A stretch of 64,000 nt of DNA. It comes from Zanthoxylum bungeanum. Its lineage: Eukaryota > Streptophyta > Magnoliopsida > Sapindales > Rutaceae. The notes under the pieces were generated by a model, which had not been told where the DNA came from, did not search any database, and saw only the letters and a list, made by a program, of their open reading frames with translations. Every line of letters starts with the position of its first letter. The stretch's first letter is position 1. This document shows positions 10,600 to 23,326 of this stretch, in pieces. Location of the stretch: assembly GCA_019454045.1 (NCBI GenBank), contig SKCR01033428.1, positions 87,325-151,324 on the forward strand. Direction: 5' to 3'. The position numbers and the translations under genes are program-made.

Positions 10600-13500
10600 A
10601 GATCTGATGCTTCATCCATTATATTATTCATGCTTGATATATGATATGTAATCCAATTTTAATACTTGCACATGCATGTAATCTATAAGTTTTTTGACTT
10701 TTCGGTTCTACGCTAACGGGAAACGTAACTGATATTTAATGGTTAAGTTATGTTATATTTTTTAAGATAGAATTGAATTGTTTAGAAAATGATTTAGATT
10801 AAAATTCTTCATTTGATGTGTAGTAATGCTTCCTTGAGGAATATCCCCGCTTAAATAAGGCTGTAAAGTAACATGTATTGGATGCATGTTTCTTGGTCCG
10901 TCTTGTCAATACGGTTTATGGGTATCTTTTTATGGCTGCATCTGAGATCGTGCCAAAGCAGTGAGGGAGTAGTTGATAGAATTTTATCCATGCCAGTTGT
11001 ATATTGATACTAGACCAATTCAAGTGAAAGTGGAAATCCTGAACGTGCCAAAACTGTCAGGACTACATCGGTAGCTTGAGTTTGTCATTGGCAAGTGAAG
11101 CCTTGATACGCCTCCTTGTGAACGTGCCAAAGCTGTCATAACGAGAAACGGTCAGGACCAAAATAAGAAGTCATTGGTGAGTGATTAACAATGAGTTGTC
11201 TACCTAATGAATATATGTAGGCGAGATCGTGCCAAAGCTGTAAGTCGAAATATATTCATGGGATCCTACTCTCACTATGGAATTCAATTTAATTATTGAA
11301 TTCTCATTCTCCATTGGGGATTATGGTATTACGTAAAGTAGTGGAAGACACTGCTGGGTTAAAAATCCATAACTAAAGCAGTGTGTAATTTTATGGAATT
11401 TGCTGCTTTTATTTTCCTTTATTCTATATTATTTATAGAATAATACTTCTAATCCACTGCATTGCATATTACTTGAATATGTCTTCTGACTTTACCTATG
11501 GTTGCAAATTTCTAGAATAGGTTCTAGAATGACAGTAAACTTAGATATTGTTAGATTAGTTAAAACCATCGGGAAATGTTGTCCCGATTTTCTTGAAAAT
11601 CAAGATGGTTAGTGACTTAGCTACTAAGTCGCTTTAGGTAATCTAAATAGATATATGTTTTAGGATATAATAGTATAGAGAGAATAGTTTCTTATACAGT
11701 AAGAATTGACTTGAATTAGTTCATGTCTCGAGATTCTTGACTAACGTTAAGAAAACTCCATTAGGTATTTATTTGTCTTATTGTAGGACACAGAACTTGG
11801 GCGACGCATGCTGTTCTAGGCTCGCGGCCTAGTCGGGAGTACGGAGTAGCCCACGGGGGACTAAATCGGAGAATAATGGAGTCGCCACCCGGTGTGAACC
11901 GGGAAAATGATTTAAGGCCGCACTCACCCCTCGCAAGGGAAGACCTCAAACCGTTGGGTTCAGAATGGTCCCTTACTTATGTCATTTATAATGAATGAAT
12001 TTGTGAAATTTTAACCAAGTCTACTTAACATACATATTGGTCAAAGTAGTCTAAATTCTTATAAAGCCTAAATCTAGGTTTGCATGCTTCAAAAGTAAAC
12101 TTTCATAACGGCAAACACATGATATCACACATCAAACATGTTACATAAATAGTAATCTAGACATACCATAACTTAAATTCCTAATATGAAAGGTAAATAA
12201 CTAAGTCATGCTAACAACATTCTAATGACCTAATCATGCTCAAATACAAGTTGGATGAAATGAAATACATGAATCCTTCAAGTGGTACGGGGCATTGTAT
12301 CCCGAGTGCAAACTATAATACCGTCCATTCAGATTCGGCTATGGAATTTATGTCCGGGTTTCCATCCAATATACCACAAGAAAGAACACATATTCCATTC
12401 ACCCGAAATCACATCACACACTAATTCATAATTCTCATGCGAAGAAAAGTAAATTACATGCTTTTCTAAGTTACTAATTTACATAACTTAAATTAAATAA
12501 CATGCTAAACCAATTATTCATGCTAAACACATTTCCTAAGTCATTATTTCATGTGAATAAATTTCAAACAACATGCCAAACTAATTATCCATGCTAAATA
12601 TCATAAAACACATTTTCTAAGTTATTATTTTATGTGAACAAATTCAAACAACATGCTAATCTAATTATTCATGCTAAACATCATAAAACACATTTCCTAA
12701 GTCATTATTTCATGTGAATAAATTCCAAACAACATGCTAAACTAATTATTCTGCTAAACACATAAAATACATTTTCTAAGTCATTATTTCATGTGAATAA
12801 ATTCAATAATATAAACCCTCAGGTCTAACCTTTTGTGTAGTCTCTCGGAAGTGCGTTATACGGCCGTCGGAAAGGCTAAGGCACCGTGATTCCACCGGTT
12901 CACTATTTTGACATTTTTTGCTCGCTGTTTCGCTGTTTTATCCGCTGTTTCCACTTCGTTTCGCTGCGATTCAGATCACCACACTTAACTCACTGGTTGG
13001 CATTGAATTAGGGACTGTTTTGGTGATGGTTTGGGCGTGAATGTGGAGGGCTGAACTGGACAGTGTGTGCGTGAATTATGGGGCTAAATAAGGCAATTTT
13101 ATGCGTGAATATTAGAGGCTAAATGGGGCTGATTTAGGTGTGAGTTCCAGGGGCTAAATGAGGCAGTTTGGGGCGCAAGTTGAGAGGCAGTGAGGGGCTG
13201 ATTTAGAGGCAGTTAAGGGGCTGATTCAGAGGCAGTTAAGAGGCGTGAAAATGGTGGGCTGATTGAAGGGTGTTTTGGGCGTGAGATTCAGGTCTATAAT
13301 GGGGCAGTTTGGGGTGAATTATGGGGCTGAAATGGAGGGTGTTTTGGGCGTGAATTAGGCAGTGAAGGATGGCAGTGTTCCAGACGTGAAGATGATGGGC
13401 TGATTTGGAAGCAATGTGCGTGATTTGTAGGCAGTGAGGGATGACAGTGTGCGTGAGGATGAGGCAGTGAGGATGATGGCTTTGGGCGTGACTTGTAGAG

Positions 13501-16500
13501 GGAATAATGGGGATGTTTTATGTTCTCTAAATGCTAAGTGTTTGCTTAATGTATGCTAGGTATGTGCTAGGTCTTTCAAGGTAGAAAATGAGAGTTTATA
13601 TAGGCAAATAAAGTGAGTACTAATTAGGTAGGCCAAGGGTAATTAATTTGATACATTAGCTTTGTTGAAAAATGGAGGAAATGTTGATGATAATTGTGAT
13701 TCTTTGTTGAAAATACAAGAAAGGTGATGGAAAATGAAGAAAAGAAGATGGGATGTTGATGGGCGTGGGGTGTGATGGCTAAAATGGTGTGGGGTTGATC
13801 AATTAATAGCTTGGAAAATTGGTGTCAAGGTAAAAGTGAAGTCAAAGGTGTAAAGTAAGTTGGTAGAAGTGTAAATCATGTTTGAATAGTGCATGGAGGG
13901 GTGAAATTTTGTGTTTGGGCGTGGGCTTCATGGATGGTGGGCTTGGTGTTTGATTTGTTTTGGTTTCATGGGCTTTGGATGTGGGTTTTGGTGTTTAGGT
14001 GAGCTTAGAGTGGTTTGCGGGGATTTCGGGCCAAAGATATGCCTCGAAACGAAGATTTAACAAGCGAACTCCGAGCGAACTCAACGAATTAAAACCAATA
14101 ATATGTCAATTCTTGACTTCTCATTTCCGACAACCGTTTTCCGCGACTTCCATGACTTAAAGGTAATGCCTCCTTACGAGACTCATCATCGGGTTTGGTA
14201 TGCAAAAATGCAATGCCTACACTTATAATGACGTTTCTTAGCTTTAGTGACTTTTAGAAGTCACGTGTCTGACACAATTTGCTAATCAATCATTTGCAAT
14301 TGTTGTGAATAATTGAACGCAAATTATAAAGCTTAAGAAATTATATGTGTATAGCTGTGTATATAGAATATTGATTCTCACAATACGACAACTATATGTA
14401 TTGGATACTAGATCTCATGTCTAGTTATTTAAAATAATATTTAATAATTATTTTGATATTTGATATCAGAACTTGTTCTTTAAAAACAATTATTACATAT
14501 TTTAATATGACTAGTAGTGTCATTAATGAAAAGATAAACATTAAGAAAATGTTCGGTTAACTAAATAACTTAGAGCAATGCTTTATGAGATTTTATCACA
14601 TAAACATAAGATGCTTGTTCTGTATGGTAAATGATGGTCTGATACGAGTTCACACCATATATCCTTATCCATTTATTAAACTAATACTTTGGAAGTATGT
14701 AGTTTAATGAATTATAAATTGCCTTGGATAGTTTTCTTTACTTCGTAACTTAGTTAATGAATTGTCATGACTTAGTTGCTTATTTCTAAAAGAATATATA
14801 TTGAACGTCTTGAATGGTTCGAGAACTTTCAATATGTTTCTGATGAAACACGAATATAATGTTTTGAATGGTTCAAAGATATTCTATTTGAAGTGTTGAA
14901 AACTATAATTTTTAAAATTCATCATGAGTCTTTGAATTGTTCAAGGTGTTTGATATGATCGAACATATGAATTTATGGCAATTAGTTCTAAAGTTATTTA
15001 ATGAATGTGATTCTTACTCAATATTAAACTTCCACGATTTCATTTTGATGGAATTGGTCAGTGGGAGTAATTGAATCTTATATGATTTGATTCGTTGATA
15101 TTAAGTGTTACCAAATTAGTTTTCAATACTCTTAGGGTTATGCTCCAGTAACACTAATTCATCTCTTTAATTAAGGTTCCATTTGTTCATACGGTTACAT
15201 ATATGATATGTATGGTAGAAAATTCGAATCTTGAAAAGTTTGAGATTTGAATCTTTCTTTTGTATAATGGTTATATAATTGAAAGTACTTGCGCCTTGGA
15301 GGTACAAGTAAAAGTTTATCATTTATTCTATTTAATAGAATATTATATTCTATTTGATAGAGTATCTTTTCTATGATCCCCGAGTGATAAAATTATTTTA
15401 TTACTTGGTGTGTAACATCGGATGTTGATGATTATATAAAAGACTTGACTTATTGAAGTCAAATGTGAGAGTGATAAACTGTGATGGAACTACGTAATTA
15501 ATTAGATGAAATAACCCTTAGTCAACTTCCATATAAGTCCAATGGGATGTCAGAATCATTTGCGAAGTATTTGATATTTATTGGTTCTGTTATTTTCTTA
15601 TTGAAGAAAATTATCTTATAACTTATAGTGGGAGCGATATTTGATATCGATTTCGGAAGTTAGCATTAAACCATATATCTAAAATTGTTCTAGCTTACTA
15701 CGATCAAGTTTCGAACTTGTTGGTTAATGATAATATTAAACTATGTATTTTGGCTAAAGAATGCAAAGTGGTGTTCTTGAGTGATTTCTTCGAATGAGAG
15801 ATCCGTCGTGATTTCTTTGTTTGAAGAATTCATTCTAGAATGGCCCTGGAGTTTTTATTCTGCTAAGATCACAGTTTGATATACTAGCTTATAGAGCCTA
15901 TTGTCGACTCAGATAAGCTTTCCGAAAATATGTGTTTTCTAATTTTGATATATTCATATTGTCTGATTTTATCAAAGCATAGAGAATACATAAATGATAG
16001 TATGGTCAGTGGGAGCGTACAAATTTCTTTATAGTGTTATATATCCTAACGACATTATCATTATTAATGTAATAATGAGATATTTGTGAGGTAAAAAGTT
16101 TACCTAAGTCTTCTTTTCTCTGTAAGAGCAAGTGTGAGTAGTCTTTGTTATATTTGATATAAAGTTTCATATATGATATAAAACTAAGAAACTTGTGAGA
16201 TACTCCCATTAGTCGCGTATTAGATATGATCTAATAAAAGACAAAGTAAGACTATCTGTATGACAGTTAGTATAACTGTTTGACAATTAACATGTCTTTT
16301 TTATATATAGTATCCATCTTTCGTAAAAGATGATTCATTTGTCGAAAGAGAGATTGATTTGAATGTCTAGTCAATCTTATGCATTATAGGATGATGGCGT
16401 AATGAATACTATATTATGTACGATTAAATATATCAATTTAATCGTAATTGTTACGAGTTATTTTGATATGCTGCAGACCATATGATGGGTCTTGAAACAT

Positions 16501-18682
16501 GTTCTTTGTTATCTTAGAGATATTAAGAATAATTTCTTATTCATGGAGAATTTAGTCTGTAACCATAAGGTCAGATTAGTTTTGATCCTAATTATGACAT
16601 TAGATGGTTTATGTCATATAAAGTCAGAAAAGATGCAGTGAGAGTGTTACCGTTGATTCTACTAAACTAGTGGAATCAGTTGCAACTTATGAAGTATTGA
16701 CTTATGAAGTTGTATAGTGACCTTATAGATTAGAAGTTTTCATATTAGTGTAGTGTTTGCGGTTGTCTCATAGTATTTGGATTTGATCTCTAAGTACATA
16801 GACAACTCAATAGCTATAGCACAATACTGATATAGCGTTTGAGTCATATTGATGTGGAATTTGGATTCTACAAAATATGAATGATGCTGGTTAAGGAAAA
16901 CGATTGAGTTTGTTAGACGGAATCAATTTGTTAAAGCGGTCTTACTTGTTGTTGCCTACTTTTTGAGTGCAAGGTGAGCTCTTGAGGGCCATGAGTATGT
17001 GATATACATTAAGATGTGTATATAATACTGTGGATTGGCACTAGAGCAAGTGTGTGAAATTGTTAGGGTTGGTGCTCGGAGTGCCAATCCGGATCGTATT
17101 TATGTCTGATTCATAAATACGAGCAATTTCATTTTCCATAATATTACTTATTTAATGGTAGCACCTCTTGTCTTATATACACATATTCGATCTAATTACG
17201 ATTAGATATCCAATTACGATTGGATTGAAACTAAATCTGATTTAGTGATACGTGTATATTAAACAAAGACCCTATGATTTACAATTTTAAACCATAGATC
17301 TAAAATTGTTCTAGCTTACTACGATCAAGTTTTGAACTTGTTGGTTAATGATAATATTAAACTATGTATTTTGGCTAAAGAATGCAAAGTGGTGTTCTTG
17401 AGTGATTTCTTCGAATGAGAGATCTGTCGTGATTTCTTTGTTTGAAGAATTCATTCTAGAATGGCCCTGGAGTTTTTATTCTGCTAAGATCACAGTTTGA
17501 TATACTAGCTTATAGAGCCTATTGTCGACTCAGATAAGCTTTCCGAAAATATGTGTTTTCTAATTTTGATATAGTCATATTGTCTGATTTTATCAAAGCA
17601 TAGATAATACATAAATGATAGTATGGTCAGTGGGAGCGTACAAATTTCTTTCTAGTGTTATATATCCTAACGACATTATCATTATTAATGTAATAATGAG
17701 ATATTTGTGAGGTAAAAGGTTTACCTAAGTCTTCTTTTCTCTGTAAGAGCAAGTGTGAGTAGTCTTTGTTATATTTGATATAAAGTTTCATATATGATAT
17801 AAAACTAAGAAACTTGTGAGATACTCCCATTAGTCGCGTATTAGATATGATCTAATAAAAGACAAAGTAAGACTATCTGTATGACAGTTAGTATAACTGT
17901 TTGACAGTTAACATGTCTTTTTTATATATAGTATCCATCTTTCGTAAAAGATGATTCATTTGTCGAAAGAGAGATTGATTTGAATGTCTAGTCAATCTTA
18001 TGCATCATAGGATGATGGCGTAATGAATACTATATTATGTACGATTAAATATATCAATTTAATCGTAATTGTTACGAGTTATTTTGATATGCTGCAGACC
18101 ATATGATGGGTCTTGAAACATGTTCTTTGTTATCTTAGAGATATTAAGAATAATTTTCTTATTCATGGAGAATTTAGTCTGCAACCATAAGGTCAGATTA
18201 GTTTTGATCCTAATTATGACATTAGATGGTTTATGTCATATAAAGTCAGAAAAGATGCAGTGAGAGTGTTACCGTTGATTCTACTAAACTAGTGGAATCA
18301 GTTGCAACTTATGAAGTATTGACTTATGAAGTTGTATAGTGACCTTATAGATTAGAAGTTTTCATATTAGTGTAGTGTTTGCGGTTGTCTCATAATATTT
18401 GGATTTGATCTCTAAGTACATAGACAACTCAATAGCTATAGCACAATACTGATATAGCGTTTGAGTCATATTGATGTGGAATTTGGATTCTACAAAATAT
18501 GAATGATGCTGGTTAAGGAAAACGATTGAGTTTGTTAGACGGACTCAATTTGTTAAAGCGGTCTTACTTGTTGTTGCCTACTTTTTGAGTGCAAGGTGAG
18601 CTCTTGAGGGCCATGAGTATGTGATATACATTAAGATGTGTATATAATACTGTGGATTGGCACTAGAGCAAGTGTGTGAAAT
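10600..18682 (+). other. Non-coding interior of Copia A
   Basis: AT-rich with stops in every frame. Phrases such as ATCGTGCCAAAGC recur at about 10948, 11122 and 11225, resembling the leader repeats of the Copia element on the right (GATCGTCATTAGTGTGAGG near 41210 and 45890). The last bases before the LTR, from TGGATTGGCACTAGAGC at 17033 and 18655, are typical of the region before a Copia 3' LTR. No gag or pol motif could be recognised. The solo LTR at 11782-14221 is foreign to it. Confidence 0.6.
11782..14221 (-). mobile_element. Solo LTR, diverged Tat-like family
   Basis: Begins TGTAGGACACAGAACTTGGG and ends AATGCCTACA, as do the minus-strand Tat-like LTRs, and shares the GGGCGACGCATGCTGTTC and CCACCCGGTGTGAACCGGG blocks with 5235-5345. 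The middle is strongly diverged. Perfect 5 bp target duplication CTTAT at 11777-11781 and 14222-14226. Nothing internal remains, so it is a solo LTR left by recombination between two LTRs. Part of it (about 13010-13500) is a G-rich degenerate repeat built on GGGCTGATTTAGAGGCAG and GGGCGTGAAT. Confidence 0.9.
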
Positions 18683-18907
18683 TGTTAGGGTTGGTGCTCG
18701 GAGTGCCAATCCGGATCGTATTTATGTCTGATTCATAAATACGAGCAATTTCATTTTCCATAATATTACTTATTTAATGGTAGCACCTCTTGTCTTATAT
18801 ACACATATTCGATCTAATTACGATTAGATATCCAATTACGATTGGATTGAAACTAAATCTGATTTAGTGATACGTGTATATTAAACAAAGACCCTATGAT
18901 TTACAAT
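15666..18907 (+). repeat. 1.62 kb tandem duplication across the interior/3' LTR junction
   Basis: 15666-17285 is repeated as 17287-18907 with only a few per cent difference. Each copy holds the last 1.4 kb of the Copia A interior plus the first about 225 bases of the LTR (TGTTAGGG at 17061 and at 18683). The copy junction is at 17285/17286, where LTR sequence passes into interior sequence. The two 67-codon minus-strand frames (16006-16209 and 17627-17830) are duplicates of each other and not genes. Confidence 0.92.
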
Positions 18908-21214
18908 GTAGTGCGCAATTACAACGTAGTTTGTAATTGACATTGAGAAGCACACTATAAGATGTATATCCTTAAATAGAGTTCTTGGTCAATATTTACT
19001 AACATGGGTCGGTTAGTAAAATCATCTGAGACCAGTACATGTCGTATATTGTGACTTGGTTCAATGGTTTATCCCAATGAACCATGAGTCTCGGGAGACT
19101 TGTATAGACATGTAGGTGTTTATTTGATAGACACTAAATGACTCACTGAAGATTTCCTAATATATGGTACACCAACGTCAATAGGAATCTTCTCGAGTTG
19201 AGAGAGCATTGTGGTCCTTCGACTTGAGATACCACTGTGGATATATGAGTTATCTTCCACACTTTGATGACAGTCACGTCACCGATCTATTCATGATCAG
19301 ACCTCCACCTGTTCGTTGGGTGTGGACTGATGCTCATGATATCATGTGTGTATCAAGAGAGGATCTGTCAATCATGAGTACAGGGCATAGGCATCCTACA
19401 CGTGTTTACGATCTAGTAAATCCATGGCCGTGGTATAACTTCGGAAATCAGTTCCGAGTGTTATTTAGAGATCGTAAATTGAAAGTCGACTATATTATAC
19501 CGAACGAATTTGACGTTCTCATCTATATCCCAAGTATAGTATGGATAACCTGTGACGGAGGGATTATACGTATGCAATAACCTCAACTTGCATAGTTTAG
19601 CAAGATTGTCTGTGGTCGTCATAATTCATGAATGGGTGATTTATGGACACGGAATTGGATTTCGTGACGGATAAACCTAAACTTAGAGAGTCTCATAATA
19701 TGAAGTGTACTCGTTGAGCACTTGGGCAACGCGTTATGAATAATACAAATTATACATAAAACTTCATCGGATTTAATGAGTTAATTCAAATCGTTTAATC
19801 GGTTAAACGATAACACATGCATTAGAGGATTTTGGCCATTTAATAATTATTGTGTATTTGTATTTGATACATAATTTGATTAGATACACATTAATTATTT
19901 ATCAAATGAGATTTTGACACATGCCATAAATATATATAATTGTTATTTAATGTAAATAAAAATACATATATAATAATAATTATATTAATTAATTATTTAA
20001 ATATTTAAATGTTAAATATTTGAATAATTAATTGATAAACTTTTTCATAATTGTTATGATAAATGTTTAATTATTATTGGTGACACATGACATGATTTAA
20101 TTAAACTTTATTTGTGCAAATATGATTTGTTAATATAATTTTTAATGTAATTTGATTGGATCAAATTTTGGAAATGCCAAAACTACCCCTTAAAGTCGGC
20201 AAAATTGATTTTTTAAAGTTAAACAATTTTCATTTTCCTTCTAACCTCTCCCATGGCCGAATAAGCTCCCAAAAATAGTTCCCAAATCATACTTGATGAT
20301 TCAAGGAAAGAAATGAAGGAAATCAAGAAAAAAAGCTATGGAATTGAGATGATTAAAGGTAATCTACAAATTCATAAGCTTAGAAATTTTATTTTTTGTT
20401 TCTTGTTTCTTGTAGATTTAGTGAGATCTAGGGTTTCTTCATTTCTATAAAATTGGGGCTTTTGGTTTTGGTGGTTGGATATGGAAGTAATGAAGCATGT
20501 GTGAAGTGATTTGGATGAAATTAGTGTAATTATTGTCCAATTTAATCATTTGATGATATGTTGTCATTCTAGAGTGTTATGACCACTCTTGTAATGCCTA
20601 GAATTGTTCTTGGGTGGTTCATGTGTGGTGACTTTGGTTGGTGTTTAGATTAATTGGATTAATCTTGAAAAATTGGATTTAAAGCATGAAAATTGGTATT
20701 TTTCTGTTCTGGATCAGATCTGGAATTGATTCTATTTTGGTGATGAAAATAATGTCTTATGAATGTATTGGATATATTTTGGGTGTTGGAAAAATTTCCG
20801 GAAATTATTTCGGAGTTGAAATAAGCGAAAACGGTGAAAAGCGGCGTTAGCGGGTGACTTTTGTGCCAACCGGGTGATGGCTGTCCAAACAGTGAATTTG
20901 TCACTGTTCGGGCAGCCCATGAACTGTCCTAACACTTTTAGGCTGACCTGGGCAGTCCCCATAAGTGTTGGGTGGTCGGTTTGGTCAAAAACGCGTTTTG
21001 CATCATTTTACGGAAAATATTTTTGTAAAAATTTCGCGAAGTTTCTACTTTATTTATGTCGTTGTTTGACATCGAATAAATGTGTTTAGGTGAAATATGA
21101 ATAAATTATTCATATTAGATAATGCATAATTTGTTCGGTAATTAGAAAAAAATTTAAAATTACGATTTCGCCCGAACTGCGCTTCTGCTGCACCCTTCGC
21201 CTGAAACCCCAACA
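18683..21214 (+). repeat. 3' LTR of Copia A
   Basis: Complete LTR of 2532 bp, TGTTAGGG...CCCCAACA. A reverse-orientation solo LTR of the same family sits at 42220-44826. It points toward the transporter gene, whose ATG is 2.1 kb downstream on the same strand. It contains a 123-codon frame at 19209-19580 with no recognisable domain, whose DNA is partly shared with other LTR families in the window. Confidence 0.88.
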
Positions 21215-22014
21215 TTTATAAGGTGTTATGTTGTGAATTGAGTTTGGGCCCCAAGGGGTACCCACTTTTGTGGAAGGGTGAGGAGGTAGGCTTATGGTGG
21301 TTCACCACAGACGCGCGCCGCCGCCGTCAATTCTAGTAGGGTGTGGGTGCTATATATATCTTTTTCTAGAAAATACTTATACATATTTAAAAAAAAGAAT
21401 TAATTATTTTTTTTATTTAAATCATGAAACCGTTTTATTTAATTTGGTAAATGTTTACAAAATTAAATTGCCAAAATTTTATTATTAAATACAAACGGTC
21501 AAAAATATTTTCCTATATAAAGTGATTCTGCTTACTTTGAAAACAGATAGAAAACGAAAAAGAAAAAAAAAAACAATTTGACAAATCCTTCTCCCTGGTG
21601 AATAACCTTGTGGTGTTTTTCAACTTGCGTTTTTGAGATACCGAGCAAATAATTATTGGGTGTGAGCATACTAATCGGTTTTGTACCAAATCGATTGAAA
21701 CAAAGTATTTTTCTGGGCTTGTTTTATCATGTGAATGTCAGGGTCTAATAACCGCAAGCACACATTCTGGGCAGAGTCGCGTAACGTCTTAAAGAAAGCG
21801 ACCTAGTCTGCAACTCAACTCATTTTCGATTTTATTTTTGTGGTGAATGGTAATATTGTTCTTGACTTTGCAAACTGTTTCTACAAATAAAAATATAAGA
21901 TGTTAATATAAAACACAAAAATGAAACAATAAAACTAAGAAAAATTGAATAGGGGAGAAAAATAGAGAGAATGAGTGCAAATGAAATAAAAATAAATATT
22001 TATAGAAAAATATT
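21215..22014. other. Intergenic, no gene seen
   Basis: AT-rich sequence between Copia A and the degenerate repeat. It starts TTTAT, the presumed right half of the Copia A target duplication. No reading frame or RNA could be supported. Confidence 0.5.
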
Positions 22015-22720
22015 ACTTTTGGCGTCGCTAGGTCTTCACTAAGCGGGAATATTTGCGTCAAAATTTTAACTTTTAACATCGATATTTTTGACTTTTTAAA
22101 AGTCAAAATTTTAAATTTAATTCTTAAAGACGGGAAATATTTGACCAAATTTTTTTAAAAAATTATCCTTTAACATCGCCAATTTATTGGTGACGCTAAA
22201 AATTAATGGTTTTTGGCCTCATCAAAATTTTAGTGACACTAAAAGTCAAAATAAAAAATATGATTTTTTTTTAGCGTCCCTAATTTATAGGTGACGCTAA
22301 AAGTCAAAGGTTTTTAGCGTTGCCAATTTAGTGGCGATGCTAAAAGTTAAATTAAAAAAATTTACGATTTTCATTGACTTTTTAGCGTCGTCACTAAATT
22401 GACGTGGCTAAATCATTTCTGCGTCGCCAAATTTGGTGACACTAAAAATCATGACATTCAGCATCACAAAATTTGCCGATGCTAAAAGTACCTTTTGCGA
22501 TGCCATTTGTTGTCACGTTAAAAGGTTAGACGTTAAAATTTTAAATTTCCATTTAAAAAAATATTATAATTTAAATGAAATTTTATCTTAAAATGGATTA
22601 ATGCCCATAAAGACTCTAATCCCTAAACTTCATGAGAACAATCGTCGCCAAATCTAACTGAAATTTGTTTGTCAGCAAGAAATCAAGAATGGTGACAAAT
22701 TAACATTCGTCTTATAGTAA
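22015..22720. repeat. Degenerate CACTA-like subterminal repeats
   Basis: Repeated words of the type GGTGACGCTAAAAGTCAAA and their inverse TTTTTAGCGTCGCC occur about ten times in both orientations. They resemble the TTTAGCGTCGA / TCGACGCTAAA subterminal repeats of the CACTA element at 34379-39026. A possible decayed end (ACTATAAGACG on the minus strand) is at about 22708-22718. No transposase and no clear second terminus, so a small non-autonomous or eroded element is the best reading. Confidence 0.5.
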
Positions 22721-22869
22721 TTTTTTTCTCCATACTGTACATAATATTATAAAAATAATCATTTTTTTTATTCAACATAAAGAAACAAAAATTGCCGCAA
22801 AAGCAGTTATTCAAATCTCACTATTCCTGCCCGTGACTCAGTGCATGTCACAATCAACCTTCGTTTCTC

Positions 22870-22875
22870 CACGTG
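22870..22875. promoter_or_regulatory. G-box CACGTG
   Basis: CCACGTGG, a palindromic core bound by plant bZIP and bHLH factors, 451 bases before the ATG. Confidence 0.5.
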
Positions 22876-22975
22876 GACAACCCAACAAAACCCCTTGTCA
22901 CTGTACCGCACTTGTCAAAGCCTTCCTTGCGCTTTACCACAAACCGACACCCGCTCAAAACTCACCAAAACCCGC

Positions 22976-22981
22976 CACGTG
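22976..22981. promoter_or_regulatory. G-box CACGTG
   Basis: GCCACGTGTC, an ABRE/G-box-type core about 100 bases downstream of the first one. It may lie in the 5' UTR if transcription starts early. Confidence 0.5.
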
Positions 22982-23101
22982 TCTTTGGTTTCAATACACA
23001 CGCTTGTGCCATTCACGCATCTCTCTCCCGCCAACCTCGCTCCCCCTCTCACCAAGGGTTAGCTGAACTCCCTCTCTGCCTCTGGCTCTCTCTCTTTTAA
23101 G

Positions 23102-23299
23102 GTCAAATTTGGTATCAAAAAATTATGTAGAGTTTCTTTTATTGGGTAAAGTTTTTGTAATTCATTTTGATTCAACATAGCTGTTGATTTATTCGTTTTT
23201 GAATTTTGATGATTAGTTATGATATGGGGTTGTGTAAAATTTTCCTGTAGATTATGATAGATTGGTGAGAAATTGTTTTTTTTTTTCTTGCGGTTGTAG
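23102..23299 (+). other. Possible 5' UTR intron of the transporter gene
   Basis: Donor AAG/GTCAAA at 23101/23102, then AT-rich sequence, a run of T and an acceptor CTTGCGGTTGTAG ending at 23299, 27 bases before the ATG. Leader introns are common in plant transporter genes. Based on splice signals only. Confidence 0.45.
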
Positions 23300-23326
23300 T
23301 GGTTAATGTTTTGTGTGATTATATAA

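Larger units (their letters stand above)
8189..21214 (+). mobile_element. Non-coding Copia-type LTR element (Copia A)
   Basis: LTR (8189-10584, 5' part displaced by the Tat-like insertion), a PBS similar to the TGGTATCAGAGC tRNA-Met site used by many plant Copia elements, an interior without any long reading frame, and a complete LTR at 18683-21214 that starts TGTTAGGGTTGG and ends CCCCAACA. The interior, after removing the solo LTR at 11782-14221 and one copy of the 1.6 kb duplication, is about 4 kb. Long LTRs with a non-coding interior resemble a large retrotransposon derivative (LARD) mobilised in trans; deep decay of an ordinary element is the alternative. The left target duplication lies outside the window. 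Confidence 0.75.
22721..23101 (+). promoter_or_regulatory. Probable promoter and 5' UTR of the transporter gene
   Basis: C-rich and CT-rich sequence (about 22880-23100) of the kind found around plant transcription starts, with two CACGTG boxes. No convincing TATA box. The start site cannot be placed from sequence. Confidence 0.45.
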
